From assembly GCA_017502085.1 (NCBI GenBank), contig JAFVVQ010000044.1, positions 1-64,000 of the forward strand: a DNA stretch of 64,000 nucleotides, read 5' to 3'. The position numbers and the translations under genes were made by a program. Below the pieces are notes generated by a model. That model searched no databases, was not told the origin of the DNA, and worked only from the letters and a program-made list of their open reading frames with translations. Position 1 is the first letter of the stretch, and each line of letters opens with the position of its first letter. This DNA comes from Clostridia bacterium. GTDB taxonomy: Bacteria; Bacillota; Clostridia; Oscillospirales; Acutalibacteraceae. Shown piece by piece: positions 33,008 through 41,710 of the stretch.

Positions 33008-34106
33008 TTTTCAGCCTCACAGGAAGAATAAGGAAGATAAAGCTATCTCCCTCTGTGGGTTCGATAAGAATCGGTGAAATTGCACCGTTAAGCATAATTT
33101 TAACCTCATCGGTATCGCAGACCTTGAGAGCATCGAGCATATATTTATTATTGAAACCGATTGTGCAGCTTTCACCCTCGATTTTTGCGGGAAGTTTGTC
33201 ATTCGCTGTACCGAGAGAAGTAATGCTCGATATTTTAATCATATTATCTCCGAAGATGCACTTGACGGGGCTCTTGATCTTATCTGTGATTATGAGAGAC
33301 GTTCTGTCAATGCTGTCGATAAGACTTCTTGTATCAACGTTTATAACGGTTTTTGTTGCTGAAGGGATAGCAGCTTTATAATTAAGGAATTCGCCGTCAA
33401 GAAGGCGTGAAATAACGCTGTAACCGTTAACACTGAAAATAATATGTCTCTTACCTACTTCAATTGTTACGGGATCTTCATTGTTATTCATAAGCTTGAC
33501 AACTTCTGAAAGTGTTTTTGCAGGAACAACAAATGAAAGATTTTCGCCTGAATATTCGATGCGCTCATTTCTGATTGCAAGACGTACACCGTCAACGGCA
33601 ATAAGACGGAGATGATTTTCTTCAATTTCAAACTTAATGCCCGTATGAACGATTTTACTATCCTTGATTGCTGCAGAAAAGATGGTTTTTCTGACCATAT
33701 CTTTAAGTACGTTTTCATCAATATCAATATGATATCCGCCGCTTACAGAAGGAAGCTCAGGATATTCTTCTGATGAAATACCGATAAGTGTCGATTCAAA
33801 CTCACCGCTTGTGATTGATGCGATTTGTCTTGAGTCACTGTCAATATTAACGGTGTTTTCAGGCAGCTTACGGAGTGTTTCGCTGAACATATGAGCATTG
33901 ATAACAAGCTCACCTTCTTCTTCAACTCTTGCAGCAATAACGGTCTTGATACCCATTTCCAGATCATAGCCCGTGAGCGTAAGTGTGCCGTTTTTTGCTA
34001 CCATAAGAATACCCTCAATTGCAGGGATTGCGGTCTTTGTTGAGGCTGCTCTTGAAACGTTCTGACAAGCCTCGGAAAGTTCAAGAGAATTACAGATAAC
34101 TTTCAT
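32997..34106 (-). CDS. dnaN: DNA polymerase III beta subunit (sliding clamp)
   Basis: A clamp of 369 residues with three repeats. MKVICNSLELSEACQNVSRA begins domain I, GYDLEMGIKT follows, and PVRLKNEN ends the protein where the family has a M-P-x-R/K-L pattern. AGGAGG precedes the ATG at 34106; a longer frame (nine residues) is rejected. dnaA does not lie upstream as usual: recR is the next gene, across the origin-like gap. Confidence 0.95.
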   Translation of the reverse strand: MKVICNSLELSEACQNVSRAASTKTAIPAIEGILMVAKNGTLTLTGYDLEMGIKTVIAARVEEEGELVINAHMFSETLRKLPENTVNIDSDSRQIASITSGEFESTLIGISSEEYPELPSVSGGYHIDIDENVLKDMVRKTIFSAAIKDSKIVHTGIKFEIEENHLRLIAVDGVRLAIRNERIEYSGENLSFVVPAKTLSEVVKLMNNNEDPVTIEVGKRHIIFSVNGYSVISRLLDGEFLNYKAAIPSATKTVINVDTRSLIDSIDRTSLIITDKIKSPVKCIFGDNMIKISSITSLGTANDKLPAKIEGESCTIGFNNKYMLDALKVCDTDEVKIMLNGAISPILIEPTEGDSFIFLILPVRLKNEN

Positions 34107-34493
34107 TTTACTCCTCCTAAAAGTTATGCACATTCTTTAACGTTAAGATTGGTTGTTTTCAGAAAAGTGCAAACGGAATTCTTTTATTTAATGTGTATCA
34201 TATCATAATTAATAGTAGTAATAGTAGTGTGAGTTAAAATATGGTATAACTCGCAGACCCCTTGATTTCAAACGGATACGGGACTCATCTTATTATCTGG
34301 CCGTGGTGGAAAACTTTATGTTATCAACATGACAAAAATTGACAATGTTAATATGTGGAAAACCTGTGTGTGGAAAAGTATAAAAATGTGGAAAACTTTT
34401 GATAGTTTAACAGTTTAATATGAGTATTTTTATGCATCCGTTTTAAAAATATATAAGAGAAAAAGCAGAGCATTTCACTGAAATTCAGCTTTA
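34107..34493. other. oriC: Candidate replication origin (DnaA boxes and DnaA-trio-like run)
   Basis: A gene-free AT-rich gap upstream of dnaN. DnaA-box-like sites: TTATGCACA at 34124-34132 (perfect to TTATNCACA); TGTGGAAAA at 34354-34362, 34369-34377 and 34387-34395, spaced 15 and 18 bases; near matches TTATCAACA (34321) and GGTGGAAAA (34305). TAATAGTAGTAATAGTAG (34210-34227) is six consecutive trinucleotides fitting the DnaA-trio rule, next to a degenerate box TGTGAGTTA (34228-34236) in the expected orientation. Against: dnaA is not adjacent, and gene direction does not switch here. Confidence 0.5.
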
Positions 34494-35090
34494 TCAGAGG
34501 TCTTTTCTGCCTTCGATAGCCCTGATGAGTGTGAATTCATCGGCATATTCAAGGTCTGCACCGACAGGCACACCGTATGCAAGTCTGCTGACTCTGACTC
34601 CGAGATGCTTGATCAGCTTTGAAATATACATCGAAGTTGCTTCGCCTTCAACCGTCGGATTTGTTGCCATAATTACTTCTTTGACGTCATCGTTAAGACG
34701 GGTAAGAAGCTCTTTGATGCATATATCCTCGGGATTTATATCGTTCATGGGTGAAATTGCACCGTGAAGTACGTGATAAAGACCGTTATATTCGTGAGTA
34801 CGTTCAATTGCAATAACGTCTCTGGGATCTTCAACAACACATATAACCGATTTGTCTCTCGACTGTGAGCTGCATATCGTACATACTTTTGTATCAGTCA
34901 GGTTGCAGCAAATTTCGCAGCGTTTTATTGAGCTTCTTGCCTTATTGATTGTTTCAGTGAAGGCATTGGCTTCTGCGTCGGTCATTGAAAGAATATGGAA
35001 CGCAAGTCTCTGGGCACTTTTTTTGCCGACCGAAGGAAGCTTTGCAAACTGCTCGATAAGCCTGTCAAGAGAAGGAGTGAAGCTGCTCAT
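34494..35090 (-). CDS. recR: Recombination mediator RecR
   Basis: A 198-residue RecFOR-pathway protein. A helix-hairpin-helix (LPSVGKKSAQRLAFHIL), a four-Cys zinc finger (CEICCNLTDTKVCTIC), and a Toprim domain (ICVVEDPRDVIAIERT, TNPTVEGEATSMYI) are all present. The ATG overlaps the ybaB stop (TAATG). Last gene of dnaX-ybaB-recR. Confidence 0.95.
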   Translation of the reverse strand: MSSFTPSLDRLIEQFAKLPSVGKKSAQRLAFHILSMTDAEANAFTETINKARSSIKRCEICCNLTDTKVCTICSSQSRDKSVICVVEDPRDVIAIERTHEYNGLYHVLHGAISPMNDINPEDICIKELLTRLNDDVKEVIMATNPTVEGEATSMYISKLIKHLGVRVSRLAYGVPVGADLEYADEFTLIRAIEGRKDL

Positions 35091-35422
35091 TAAAACAGTC
35101 CGGGGATGGAGAGGCCGCCCTTAGCGCTTTCCATACCTTTTTCCATTGCTTCATTTGCCTTGCGGATGCTTTCATTGAATGCGGAAATGATGAGATCCTG
35201 AAGCATTTCGATATCATCGGGATCAACGATTTCGGGCTTGAGGTTAACTGCAACAACTTCGTGAGCACCGTTTACGATAACTTCAACTGCGCCGCCGCCT
35301 ACGGAAGAAGAAAATTCTGATGCTTCAACTTCCTGCTGGATTCTCTGCATATTTTCCTGCATTTCCTGAATTTTTTTCATCATATTGCCGCCCTGAGGAG
35401 CGCCGGGAATTCTTGCTTTCAT
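35090..35422 (-). CDS. YbaB/EbfC nucleoid-associated protein
   Basis: A 110-residue DNA-binding protein. A helical N-terminus (MMKKIQEMQENMQRIQQEVE) precedes the core (GGGAVEVIVNGAHEVVAVNL, PDDIEMLQDLIISAFNESIRKA). Standard partner of dnaX and recR. GGAG precedes the ATG. Confidence 0.93.
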   Translation of the reverse strand: MKARIPGAPQGGNMMKKIQEMQENMQRIQQEVEASEFSSSVGGGAVEVIVNGAHEVVAVNLKPEIVDPDDIEMLQDLIISAFNESIRKANEAMEKGMESAKGGLSIPGLF

Positions 35423-35441
35423 ATTTTTTTCCTCCGTATAA

Positions 35442-37064
35442 TTAATTATTATTGTTATTAAAATCTTTTATTTTATTTTTAAGATCCTCAAGAGGACTCG
35501 TTGCCGCTTTTGCTTTTTCGGAATTTGAAACTGCAATCTTCATTTTCTGACCGAGAACATCATATATTGCTCTTGAAAGCTCTCTCGAATGAGTATCGGT
35601 GCAGATGAAATCAAAAAGAGTGGGGTTATCGGAATTGATGATTACTCTGCCGTTTTTGATAACTGCAGTTGACGATGCCATAATTCCGAAAAGCGGAATA
35701 TCATATTTTTTGAGTGCTTCAAGCACGTCTGACCAGTTATAAAACGGACCGTCGTCAATAACCGAAGACTGTGCGTCGGGTTTGGGGTCTTCCGTTTTTG
35801 ATTCAGCAGGAGTTTCAGAGGTGAAAGTGGTTTCCTGATGAGTTTCTTCAGGTGCGGAATGTGACTCGGGGTTTTTTTCTTTGGTCTCTTTGTTTGAAAT
35901 AACCGTACCCGATGAAAGAAGATTTATTTTTTGTTCGAGGGCTGAAATTCTTTCTTCAAGCTCTTCACCGATTCCGACTGATGATGCGGGAGAACACATC
36001 TTGATTACTGCGGCTTCAAGCTGAATTTTTTTGTTGACCGCATTTTTTATGTTTGCAGCGGCTTTTTCGAGAATTTCGATGCATGAAAGTATCTTTGAAA
36101 GTTTGAGCTGAGATGCTCTTTCTTTGATTTTTTCAAGTTCATCCTTTGAACACACTATCAGACCTTCACACTCTCTGACGGTTTTTGCAACCATAAGATT
36201 TCTGAAATGGAGTGTAAGTTCAGTGCAGAGAGAATCAATATCGCAGGATTCGTTATGAAGCTTTGAAACAAGCTTAAGTGCTGAGGTGAAATCACCTTTT
36301 GCGATGAATTCCGAGAATGAGAAAAGATGAACGGTACCTGCAATACCCGCCGCTGAGCTGACTGCGTCCTCGTCGATGTGGTTACCCATAGCGAAGCATC
36401 TGTCAAGAAGCGAAAGTGCATCTCTCATACCGCCGTCTGCAATTCTTGCGATTAATGATGCGGCGTTTTCGGTAAGAACAACGTTTTCTTTTTCAGAAAC
36501 ATAAACGAGTCTTGCGGTAATATCCTCGGGTGAAATTCGTTTGAAATCAAATCTCTGGCAGCGGGAAAGAATTGTTGCGGGTAATTTATGAATTTCTGTT
36601 GTTGCCAAGATAAAAATAACGTGTGAGGGAGGTTCTTCAAGAGTTTTGAGAAGCGCATTGAACGCCCCGATTGAAAGCATATGAACTTCATCGATAATAT
36701 AAACTCTGTATTTTGCGTTTACGGGAGTGAAGTTTGCTTCTTCACGCAGGTCACGTATATTATCAACACCGTTGTTACTTGCGGCGTCAATTTCAATAAC
36801 ATCAAGAATTGAACCGTTATCGATACCCTTGCAGATTTCACATTCGTTACACGGATTGCCGTCAACGGGGTTGAGACAGTTTACTGCTTTTGAAAGGATT
36901 TTTGCGCAGGTGGTTTTACCTGTACCTCTGGAACCTGTGAAAAGATATGCGTGAGATATTCTTCCGCTTTCCAGCTGGCTTTGAAGAGTTCTGGTAACGT
37001 GGGGCTGACCGTAAACATCGCAGAATGATTTCGGTCTCCATTTTCTGTATAGTGCCTGATACAT
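35442..37064 (-). CDS. dnaX: DNA polymerase III subunit gamma/tau
   Basis: Clamp-loader ATPase of 540 residues. YRKWRPKSFCDVYGQPHV opens the AAA+ domain, with Walker A GSRGTGKTTCAKIL, a four-Cys zinc module (CLNPVDGNPCNECEIC), Walker B YIIDEVHMLS and sensor ATTEIHKLP. The tail from about 370 is low-complexity, then a tau-like C-terminus. GGGAG lies eight bases before the ATG at 37064; an in-frame GTG nine bases upstream overlaps the ribosome site. SRP RNA lies just upstream on the same strand, as in Bacillus. Confidence 0.94.
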   Translation of the reverse strand: MYQALYRKWRPKSFCDVYGQPHVTRTLQSQLESGRISHAYLFTGSRGTGKTTCAKILSKAVNCLNPVDGNPCNECEICKGIDNGSILDVIEIDAASNNGVDNIRDLREEANFTPVNAKYRVYIIDEVHMLSIGAFNALLKTLEEPPSHVIFILATTEIHKLPATILSRCQRFDFKRISPEDITARLVYVSEKENVVLTENAASLIARIADGGMRDALSLLDRCFAMGNHIDEDAVSSAAGIAGTVHLFSFSEFIAKGDFTSALKLVSKLHNESCDIDSLCTELTLHFRNLMVAKTVRECEGLIVCSKDELEKIKERASQLKLSKILSCIEILEKAAANIKNAVNKKIQLEAAVIKMCSPASSVGIGEELEERISALEQKINLLSSGTVISNKETKEKNPESHSAPEETHQETTFTSETPAESKTEDPKPDAQSSVIDDGPFYNWSDVLEALKKYDIPLFGIMASSTAVIKNGRVIINSDNPTLFDFICTDTHSRELSRAIYDVLGQKMKIAVSNSEKAKAATSPLEDLKNKIKDFNNNNN

Positions 37065-37099
37065 TCTTTTCACTCCCTCAAAAATTCCCTTTTAATGAA

Positions 37100-37248
37100 A
37101 AGAGAGCTTTGCCTTGGTCATATGGCGGCAGGCAGACTGTGGCGCACAAAATTGTCCGCTTAATGCTGCTCGGTTCACCCGCCTGACATGGTTCACGGTA
37201 TCCTGTCGCACAGGACCCACACGCCACATGACCAAAATAAAGCTCTGC
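37100..37248 (-). ncRNA. ffs: Signal recognition particle RNA (small bacterial type)
   Basis: The minus strand has the conserved domain IV: GTCAGG, a hairpin CGGGTGAACCG with a GTGA tetraloop, then AGCAGC. The closing helix is GGTCATGTGGCG (37233-37222) with CGCCATATGACC (37127-37116), extended by AGAGCTTT with AAAGCTCT (37246-37239 and 37110-37103). TCTTTTC follows as terminator. There is no Alu domain as in Bacillus 6S-like scRNA; the length suits the short form. Ends are approximate. Confidence 0.85.
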
Positions 37249-37255
37249 TTAATTT

Positions 37256-37284
37256 ATTATATATTATATTTATAATAATATCAA
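37256..37284 (-). promoter_or_regulatory. Promoter of the SRP RNA gene
   Basis: Minus strand TTGATA (37284-37279), 17 bases, TATAAT (37261-37256), about 10 bases before the predicted RNA start. Confidence 0.8.
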
Positions 37285-37398
37285 GTGAAATTTTTGTTTT
37301 TAGAGGGTAATTTTAAAAAAATAGCTGTTTAAAATGCTTCTTTTTTCACATTTTAAGTCAATTCCGAATATCCTGCTAATAACAGAGGAGGTTATCAG

Positions 37399-38487
37399 AT
37401 GAAGCAGGCATATTTTCTCGGCTCAAGCGGACGAAACGGATTTTTTTCGCTGTTTGATTCTTTGACACCTAAAATTGAGGGTCAGTATACGTTTATGATA
37501 AAGGGCGGACCGGGTACGGGAAAATCATCGTTTATGAGACTGATTGCGGAAGAAATCGAAAGCAAGGATATTGATTGCGAAAGAATTTTTTGCTCATCCG
37601 ACCCTGATTCGCTTGACGGAATCATAATCCCGTCATTAAGAGTTTGTATTGCCGATGCTACTTCGCCGCATACGATGGACCCCGATTATCCGGGTGCTTC
37701 AGGAGAAATTATTCATCTCGGTGAGTGTTGGGATAAGGAAAAACTGCGTGGAAAGAGTGGAGAAATCATCCGCCTGACCGATGAAAACAAGGCTTGTCAC
37801 CGACGAAGCAGAAGATTTATCGATTCTGCGTTTTCAATCTATGCCGACGGAGAAAAAATCTGCCGTGAATATCTTGATAAGCGTAGAGCGGAAAGATATG
37901 CCTCAAGACTCGCAACCCGTTATTTCAAAAGACCTTCGGGGAAAATAGGCTTCGAAAATCGCCGTCTTCTTGATGCGATAACTCCTAAGGGAAATTATTT
38001 TCTTAACGATACCGTTGACGGATTATGCAACAGAAAAACCGTTTTTGAGGATGATTTCGGTGTTGCGGCGGCAGTTATTATCGGTGAAATACGTACGTAT
38101 GCCCTTGCATCGGGATTCAACGTTATTTCAAGTCCGTTTATAGGCAACGATAAAAAAATCCGTCATATCATTATTCCTCAGCTGGGTCTCGGATTTTTCA
38201 CAAAAGACAGATTTTGTTCACCCTCACCCATTGATGCGAAATACGTTTCATTAAGGAGGTTTTATGATTCCGACGGTATGAGAGGCAGTCGTGCAAAACT
38301 TAATTTTTCTAAAAAAGCATCAAAAGAATTGATGGATGAGGCATTTTCGGCATTGAAAAGTGCAAAAACGGTTCACGATGAACTTGAGAGTATCTATATT
38401 GATGCGATGGATTTCGGAAAGGTTGAAGAAATCCGAAAATCAGTGCTGAAAAGAATCTGGGAAAGTGACTGGTGGCCTGAAGAATGA
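37399..38487 (+). CDS. P-loop ATPase of the PRK06851 type
   Basis: A 362-residue soluble ATPase of unknown role. It contains two P-loop-like halves, the first with Walker A IKGGPGTGKSSFM (about 35-47) followed by FCSSDPDSLDGIIIPSLRVCIADATSPH, a pattern I associate with PRK06851. The second half's ASGFNVISSPFIGNDKKIRH replaces a normal Walker A, so only the first site seems active. GGAGG precedes the ATG. Family members are often found in spore formers. Confidence 0.75.
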   Translation: MKQAYFLGSSGRNGFFSLFDSLTPKIEGQYTFMIKGGPGTGKSSFMRLIAEEIESKDIDCERIFCSSDPDSLDGIIIPSLRVCIADATSPHTMDPDYPGASGEIIHLGECWDKEKLRGKSGEIIRLTDENKACHRRSRRFIDSAFSIYADGEKICREYLDKRRAERYASRLATRYFKRPSGKIGFENRRLLDAITPKGNYFLNDTVDGLCNRKTVFEDDFGVAAAVIIGEIRTYALASGFNVISSPFIGNDKKIRHIIIPQLGLGFFTKDRFCSPSPIDAKYVSLRRFYDSDGMRGSRAKLNFSKKASKELMDEAFSALKSAKTVHDELESIYIDAMDFGKVEEIRKSVLKRIWESDWWPEE

Positions 38488-38489
38488 AA

Positions 38490-38525
38490 AAACCCGTGTA
38501 CTTTGAGTACACGGGTAATTCTTTA
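38490..38525. terminator. Bidirectional terminator
   Basis: AACCCGTGTACT-TTG-AGTACACGGGT, between the convergent ATPase and thiT genes. Confidence 0.75.
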
Positions 38526-39101
38526 TCCAAGGTTCTTTTTGCTGAAATTGAAGACTGCACTGACAGCAAAAAGTCCGATAATTGTAATGATTGTTTCAAT
38601 CAGCATATACGAGCCGTTATAAATAAAGGAATAAACGCCGACAAGCATATTTTCGGGTGCGTAACCCGCCCAGATGGTAACACCGCTGATAAAGTGGCAG
38701 ATGAATCTGATAATGCAGACAACAAGTCCGCCTGCAATAAGTTCAGCAGTCTGTTTTTTCAGTCTGCCTTTGAAAATTCCGCCGAGTCCGAGACATCCGA
38801 AAGCAATGATATAATCGGCAAATGCAACGATGAGCCAGGCAACGATGCCGTTGACGTAACTGAAATTCTTGAAGCCCATCAACATTTCAAAAAGTGCAAG
38901 ACCCGTTGATGCTATGAGGCCGTTTTTTATGCCGTGGCGGTATGAAATAATGATAATCGGTACCTGACCGAAGAGACTGAAGCCGCCTCCGTAAGCATAT
39001 GGCCACGGAATTGCGTCGGAGACTGCAAACAGAGCGATTGAAAGCGCAAGCATAACCGCACTTTCGGCAAGTGAATGAGTTTTTGCTAAAGTTTTTGACA
39101 T
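38523..39101 (-). CDS. thiT: Thiamine ECF transporter S component ThiT
   Basis: A 192-residue membrane protein with about six hydrophobic segments. DAIPWPYAYGGGFSLFGQVPI and SFIYNGSYMLIETIIT resemble the thiamine-binding loop and last helix of ThiT. It needs a shared EcfAA'T module encoded elsewhere. The start at 39101 follows AAAGGAG; a longer frame overlaps the upstream terminator. Control by a TPP riboswitch directly upstream supports thiamine as substrate. The ribosome site lies in a small AAGAAAG/CTTTCTT hairpin. Confidence 0.93.
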   Translation of the reverse strand: MSKTLAKTHSLAESAVMLALSIALFAVSDAIPWPYAYGGGFSLFGQVPIIIISYRHGIKNGLIASTGLALFEMLMGFKNFSYVNGIVAWLIVAFADYIIAFGCLGLGGIFKGRLKKQTAELIAGGLVVCIIRFICHFISGVTIWAGYAPENMLVGVYSFIYNGSYMLIETIITIIGLFAVSAVFNFSKKNLG

Positions 39102-39135
39102 AAGAAAGATCTCCTTTCTTGGGGAGCAAACAGAA

Positions 39136-39163
39136 AACGCCCAACGAATAAACGTTGGGCGCA
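39136..39163 (-). terminator. Riboswitch-controlled terminator of thiT
   Basis: Minus strand GCGCCCAACG-TTTATT-CGTTGGGCG then TTTTC, between the TPP aptamer and thiT. This is the expected expression platform. Confidence 0.8.
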
Positions 39164-39175
39164 AAACTGCAATTA

Positions 39176-39258
39176 TGCCTTTTCCTACGCCCGCATTATC
39201 GGGATCAGGTTTGAGGGTATAATCTCAGCCGACTCAGGTCAGCACCCCTGTGGTTTTC
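39176..39258 (-). promoter_or_regulatory. TPP riboswitch (THI element)
   Basis: The minus strand carries ACAGGGGTGCT, GGCTGAGAT, ACCCTC, AACCTGATC, and GCGTAGG in order, the conserved TPP aptamer. It is followed by a terminator, so thiamine pyrophosphate should switch thiT off. Confidence 0.95.
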
Positions 39259-39270
39259 GTTTGTGAGGGT

Positions 39271-39299
39271 ATTCTATCACCGTCAATCTTTTTTGTCAA
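39271..39299 (-). promoter_or_regulatory. Promoter of the TPP riboswitch-thiT transcript
   Basis: Minus strand TTGACA (39299-39294), 17 bases, TAGAAT (39276-39271). It overlaps the last codons of the upstream radical SAM gene. Confidence 0.75.
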
Positions 39300-40710
39300 G
39301 GGCCTTTTTGCCCTCGGGAGTGTCACGGTAATACTGTGTTTTGGGCTTCGGATGCTTGGTTGAATTCCAGAGTTCCTCTGCAACGGGCTTCCACGCTGCG
39401 GCGAATTTATCGCATCTTGAACAGAGAGTTTCAGCGCTTTCAGGTGAAATAAGGTCAGTTGACTTTGCACCCGTCTCTGCAATCATTTTGCGAAGACAAT
39501 CGGGATTTTCAAGCATCGGGCAGGGTCTGAGATGGTTATCGTTGAACGGCTGACCGTGATAATATGCCTGAAAAAGCGGTCTTTTGAGAGCTTCAAGCAG
39601 AGTATGTGTTCTGATGTTTGAATCCGAATAGTGAATAAAAACGCAGGGCTCCATATCACCCTCGGAATTGATGTGAAAATAGTTTCTGCCGCCTGCGATA
39701 CATCCGCCGACGTATTCCGCATCGTTCTGAAAATCCATAACGAAAATGGGTTTACCTGTTTTACTGTTTCTGACCTGACGGAGCCATTTATACATATGAA
39801 CTCTGTCATCAGGCTGGGGAATCAGTTCGGGAACGGCATCGTGACCAACAGGCATATATGCGAAATAGAGAGCAAATTTTGCACCCTTTTCAACCATAAG
39901 GTCCATAAATTCGTCGCTTGTGACGGAAGGCACGTTTTTGCTTGTGTAACAGACGGAAATGCCGAAGAACAAACCGTTCTTTTTGAGAAGATCCATTGCG
40001 GCGATTGTTTTTGAATATGAACCGTCGCCTCTTCTGAAATCGTTGCTTTCTTCATTGCCTTCGATGCTCAGAGCGAGAGCGAGGTTACCGACCTCTTTCA
40101 TACTGTCGCAGAAAGCCTGATCAATGAGCGTTGCGTTCGTATAAGCAAGAAAAGCGCAGTCGGGATTTTCACGGCAGAGAGTGATAATTTCATCTTTTTT
40201 GATGAGGGGTTCACCGCCCGTGAGCATATATAAATGTGTGCCAAGCTCCGAAGCCTGACTGACGATACTTCTCATCTCATCAAGAGAGAGATTGGATTTA
40301 TGACCGTATTCAGCAGACCAGCAGCCTTTACAATGAAGATTGCAGGCACTTGTAGGGTCGAAAAGAAGAATAAAAGGAATATTGCATTTATGTTTTTCTC
40401 TGTTTTCACGGACTGCTTTCGTGCCGTTGACACCTGCACCGAGACCCAGAGAAAGAAGCATTTTCTTGATAACGTCCTTATCAAGATCATTGATAATATT
40501 CATCGCAAAGTTGTTCCAGACGTTATCGGGATCCTGAACGGCATTGCGGAATGCTTCGAAATTTTTTGCGGGGAAAGCGCCGCCCATAAGTTTTTCGGAA
40601 AGATTGATGAGCTTTATCAGATTTTCCGCAGGATTCTTTTTGACATATTTATAAATTCCGTCGAAAACAACACCGAGTGAAGCTCGCTGAAGCTTATCTT
40701 TTGCGGTCAT
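39283..40710 (-). CDS. Radical SAM protein with SPASM-like C-terminal cysteines
   Basis: A 475-residue radical SAM enzyme. About 110 helical N-terminal residues precede FDPTSACNLHCKGCWSAEYG (CxxxCxxC) and MLTGGEPLIKKD. C-terminal cysteines (GGCIAGGRNYFHINSEGDMEPC, CPMLENPDC, CSRCDKF) suggest auxiliary clusters. AAAGGAGG lies 10 bases before the ATG at 40710; a longer in-frame start is rejected. No precursor-peptide gene is visible next door. The layout resembles family members thought to modify small molecules or lipids, but the substrate is unknown. Confidence 0.85.
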   Translation of the reverse strand: MTAKDKLQRASLGVVFDGIYKYVKKNPAENLIKLINLSEKLMGGAFPAKNFEAFRNAVQDPDNVWNNFAMNIINDLDKDVIKKMLLSLGLGAGVNGTKAVRENREKHKCNIPFILLFDPTSACNLHCKGCWSAEYGHKSNLSLDEMRSIVSQASELGTHLYMLTGGEPLIKKDEIITLCRENPDCAFLAYTNATLIDQAFCDSMKEVGNLALALSIEGNEESNDFRRGDGSYSKTIAAMDLLKKNGLFFGISVCYTSKNVPSVTSDEFMDLMVEKGAKFALYFAYMPVGHDAVPELIPQPDDRVHMYKWLRQVRNSKTGKPIFVMDFQNDAEYVGGCIAGGRNYFHINSEGDMEPCVFIHYSDSNIRTHTLLEALKRPLFQAYYHGQPFNDNHLRPCPMLENPDCLRKMIAETGAKSTDLISPESAETLCSRCDKFAAAWKPVAEELWNSTKHPKPKTQYYRDTPEGKKALDKKD

Positions 40711-40866
40711 CAAAATCAATCCCTCCTTTTTGGTATATATTCTAAAACAGTATAGCACAATTAAACAGATGTGTCTATAAAAAAATTGTTAATTATTTGA
40801 TTTTTTCTTGCTTTAATCCGTGATGTGGGGTATTATAAATTGAAAACAGTTTTGCGGAGGAAGAAA

Positions 40867-41559
40867 ATGGATAATCAGAATCCGAAAGTGAAAAATATAC
40901 TCGGTCTTGCGCTCAGAGTGGCGGTATCATTTGTTATTATTGCCGTTATTTTCTGGAAATATGATGAACTTAAAAATATTGACGTTCGTGCAATCGTTGA
41001 TGCCTCGGGCAGTTTTGCGGTTGCTGTTATAAGCATACTGGGTGTTTATCTTCTCAAATCGATAACCTTTGTTGTGCCCGCATCGATTGTTTATATTGCG
41101 GTCGGTATGGCTTTTGACTGGTGGGTTGCGTTGCTCATCAATGCGGCGGGAATATTTCTTGAGGTTACCGCAACATATTTCTTTGGAAGAATTATGGGCG
41201 GCAAGAAGGTTGTTGAAAAAGTGGAAAAAACCAAATACGGTGAAAAGCTCCTGAAAATGCAGAGCAAAAACAAGCTTTCCGCTTTACTTGCAATCAGATT
41301 TCTTCCGATATTCCCGATTGATATAGTCAGTCTGCTCCTCGGCGCAATGAGAACGAAATTCGGTCAGTATACGGCGGTTTCTCTCGGAGGAATTCTGCCG
41401 AGAGTTATTCTTTTCACCATCCTCGGCGACGGTCTTTATAAATATATTCCGATGCAGAAACTCGTTATTTTTGCCGTTATTCTTGTACCCGTTGCGCTGG
41501 TCGTCTGGGTTGTGAAATATGCGGTCAAAAATATGAAAAAGAATAAAGAAGATGAATAA
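40867..41559 (+). CDS. TVP38/TMEM64 (VTT-domain) membrane protein
   Basis: A 230-residue membrane protein with five or six hydrophobic segments. SIVYIAVGMAFDWWVALLIN and ITATYFFGR-like EVTATYFFGRIMGGKK match the VTT core, and SALLAIRFLPIFPIDIVSLLLGAM is the conserved second half. Homologues act as lipid scramblase-like or polyprenyl-phosphate transporters (DedA relatives). GGAGG lies six bases before the ATG at 40867. Stands alone. Confidence 0.85.
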   Translation: MDNQNPKVKNILGLALRVAVSFVIIAVIFWKYDELKNIDVRAIVDASGSFAVAVISILGVYLLKSITFVVPASIVYIAVGMAFDWWVALLINAAGIFLEVTATYFFGRIMGGKKVVEKVEKTKYGEKLLKMQSKNKLSALLAIRFLPIFPIDIVSLLLGAMRTKFGQYTAVSLGGILPRVILFTILGDGLYKYIPMQKLVIFAVILVPVALVVWVVKYAVKNMKKNKEDE

Positions 41560-41568
41560 TTACACAGG

Positions 41569-41594
41569 GCGCAACTGTCAGTTGCGCTTTTTTT
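41569..41594 (+). terminator. Terminator after the VTT-domain gene
   Basis: GCGCAACTG and CAGTTGCGC around one base, followed by eight T. Confidence 0.85.
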
Positions 41595-41710
41595 ATCAGT
41601 GAATTCTGAAAAAGTTTTGAAATGTAAACTACGGTTGATAGAAGAAGCAGAGAAAGTATGTTAGAATTTATTCATTCTCACAAGAGATTTATAAACGAAG
41701 GGAGATTATT

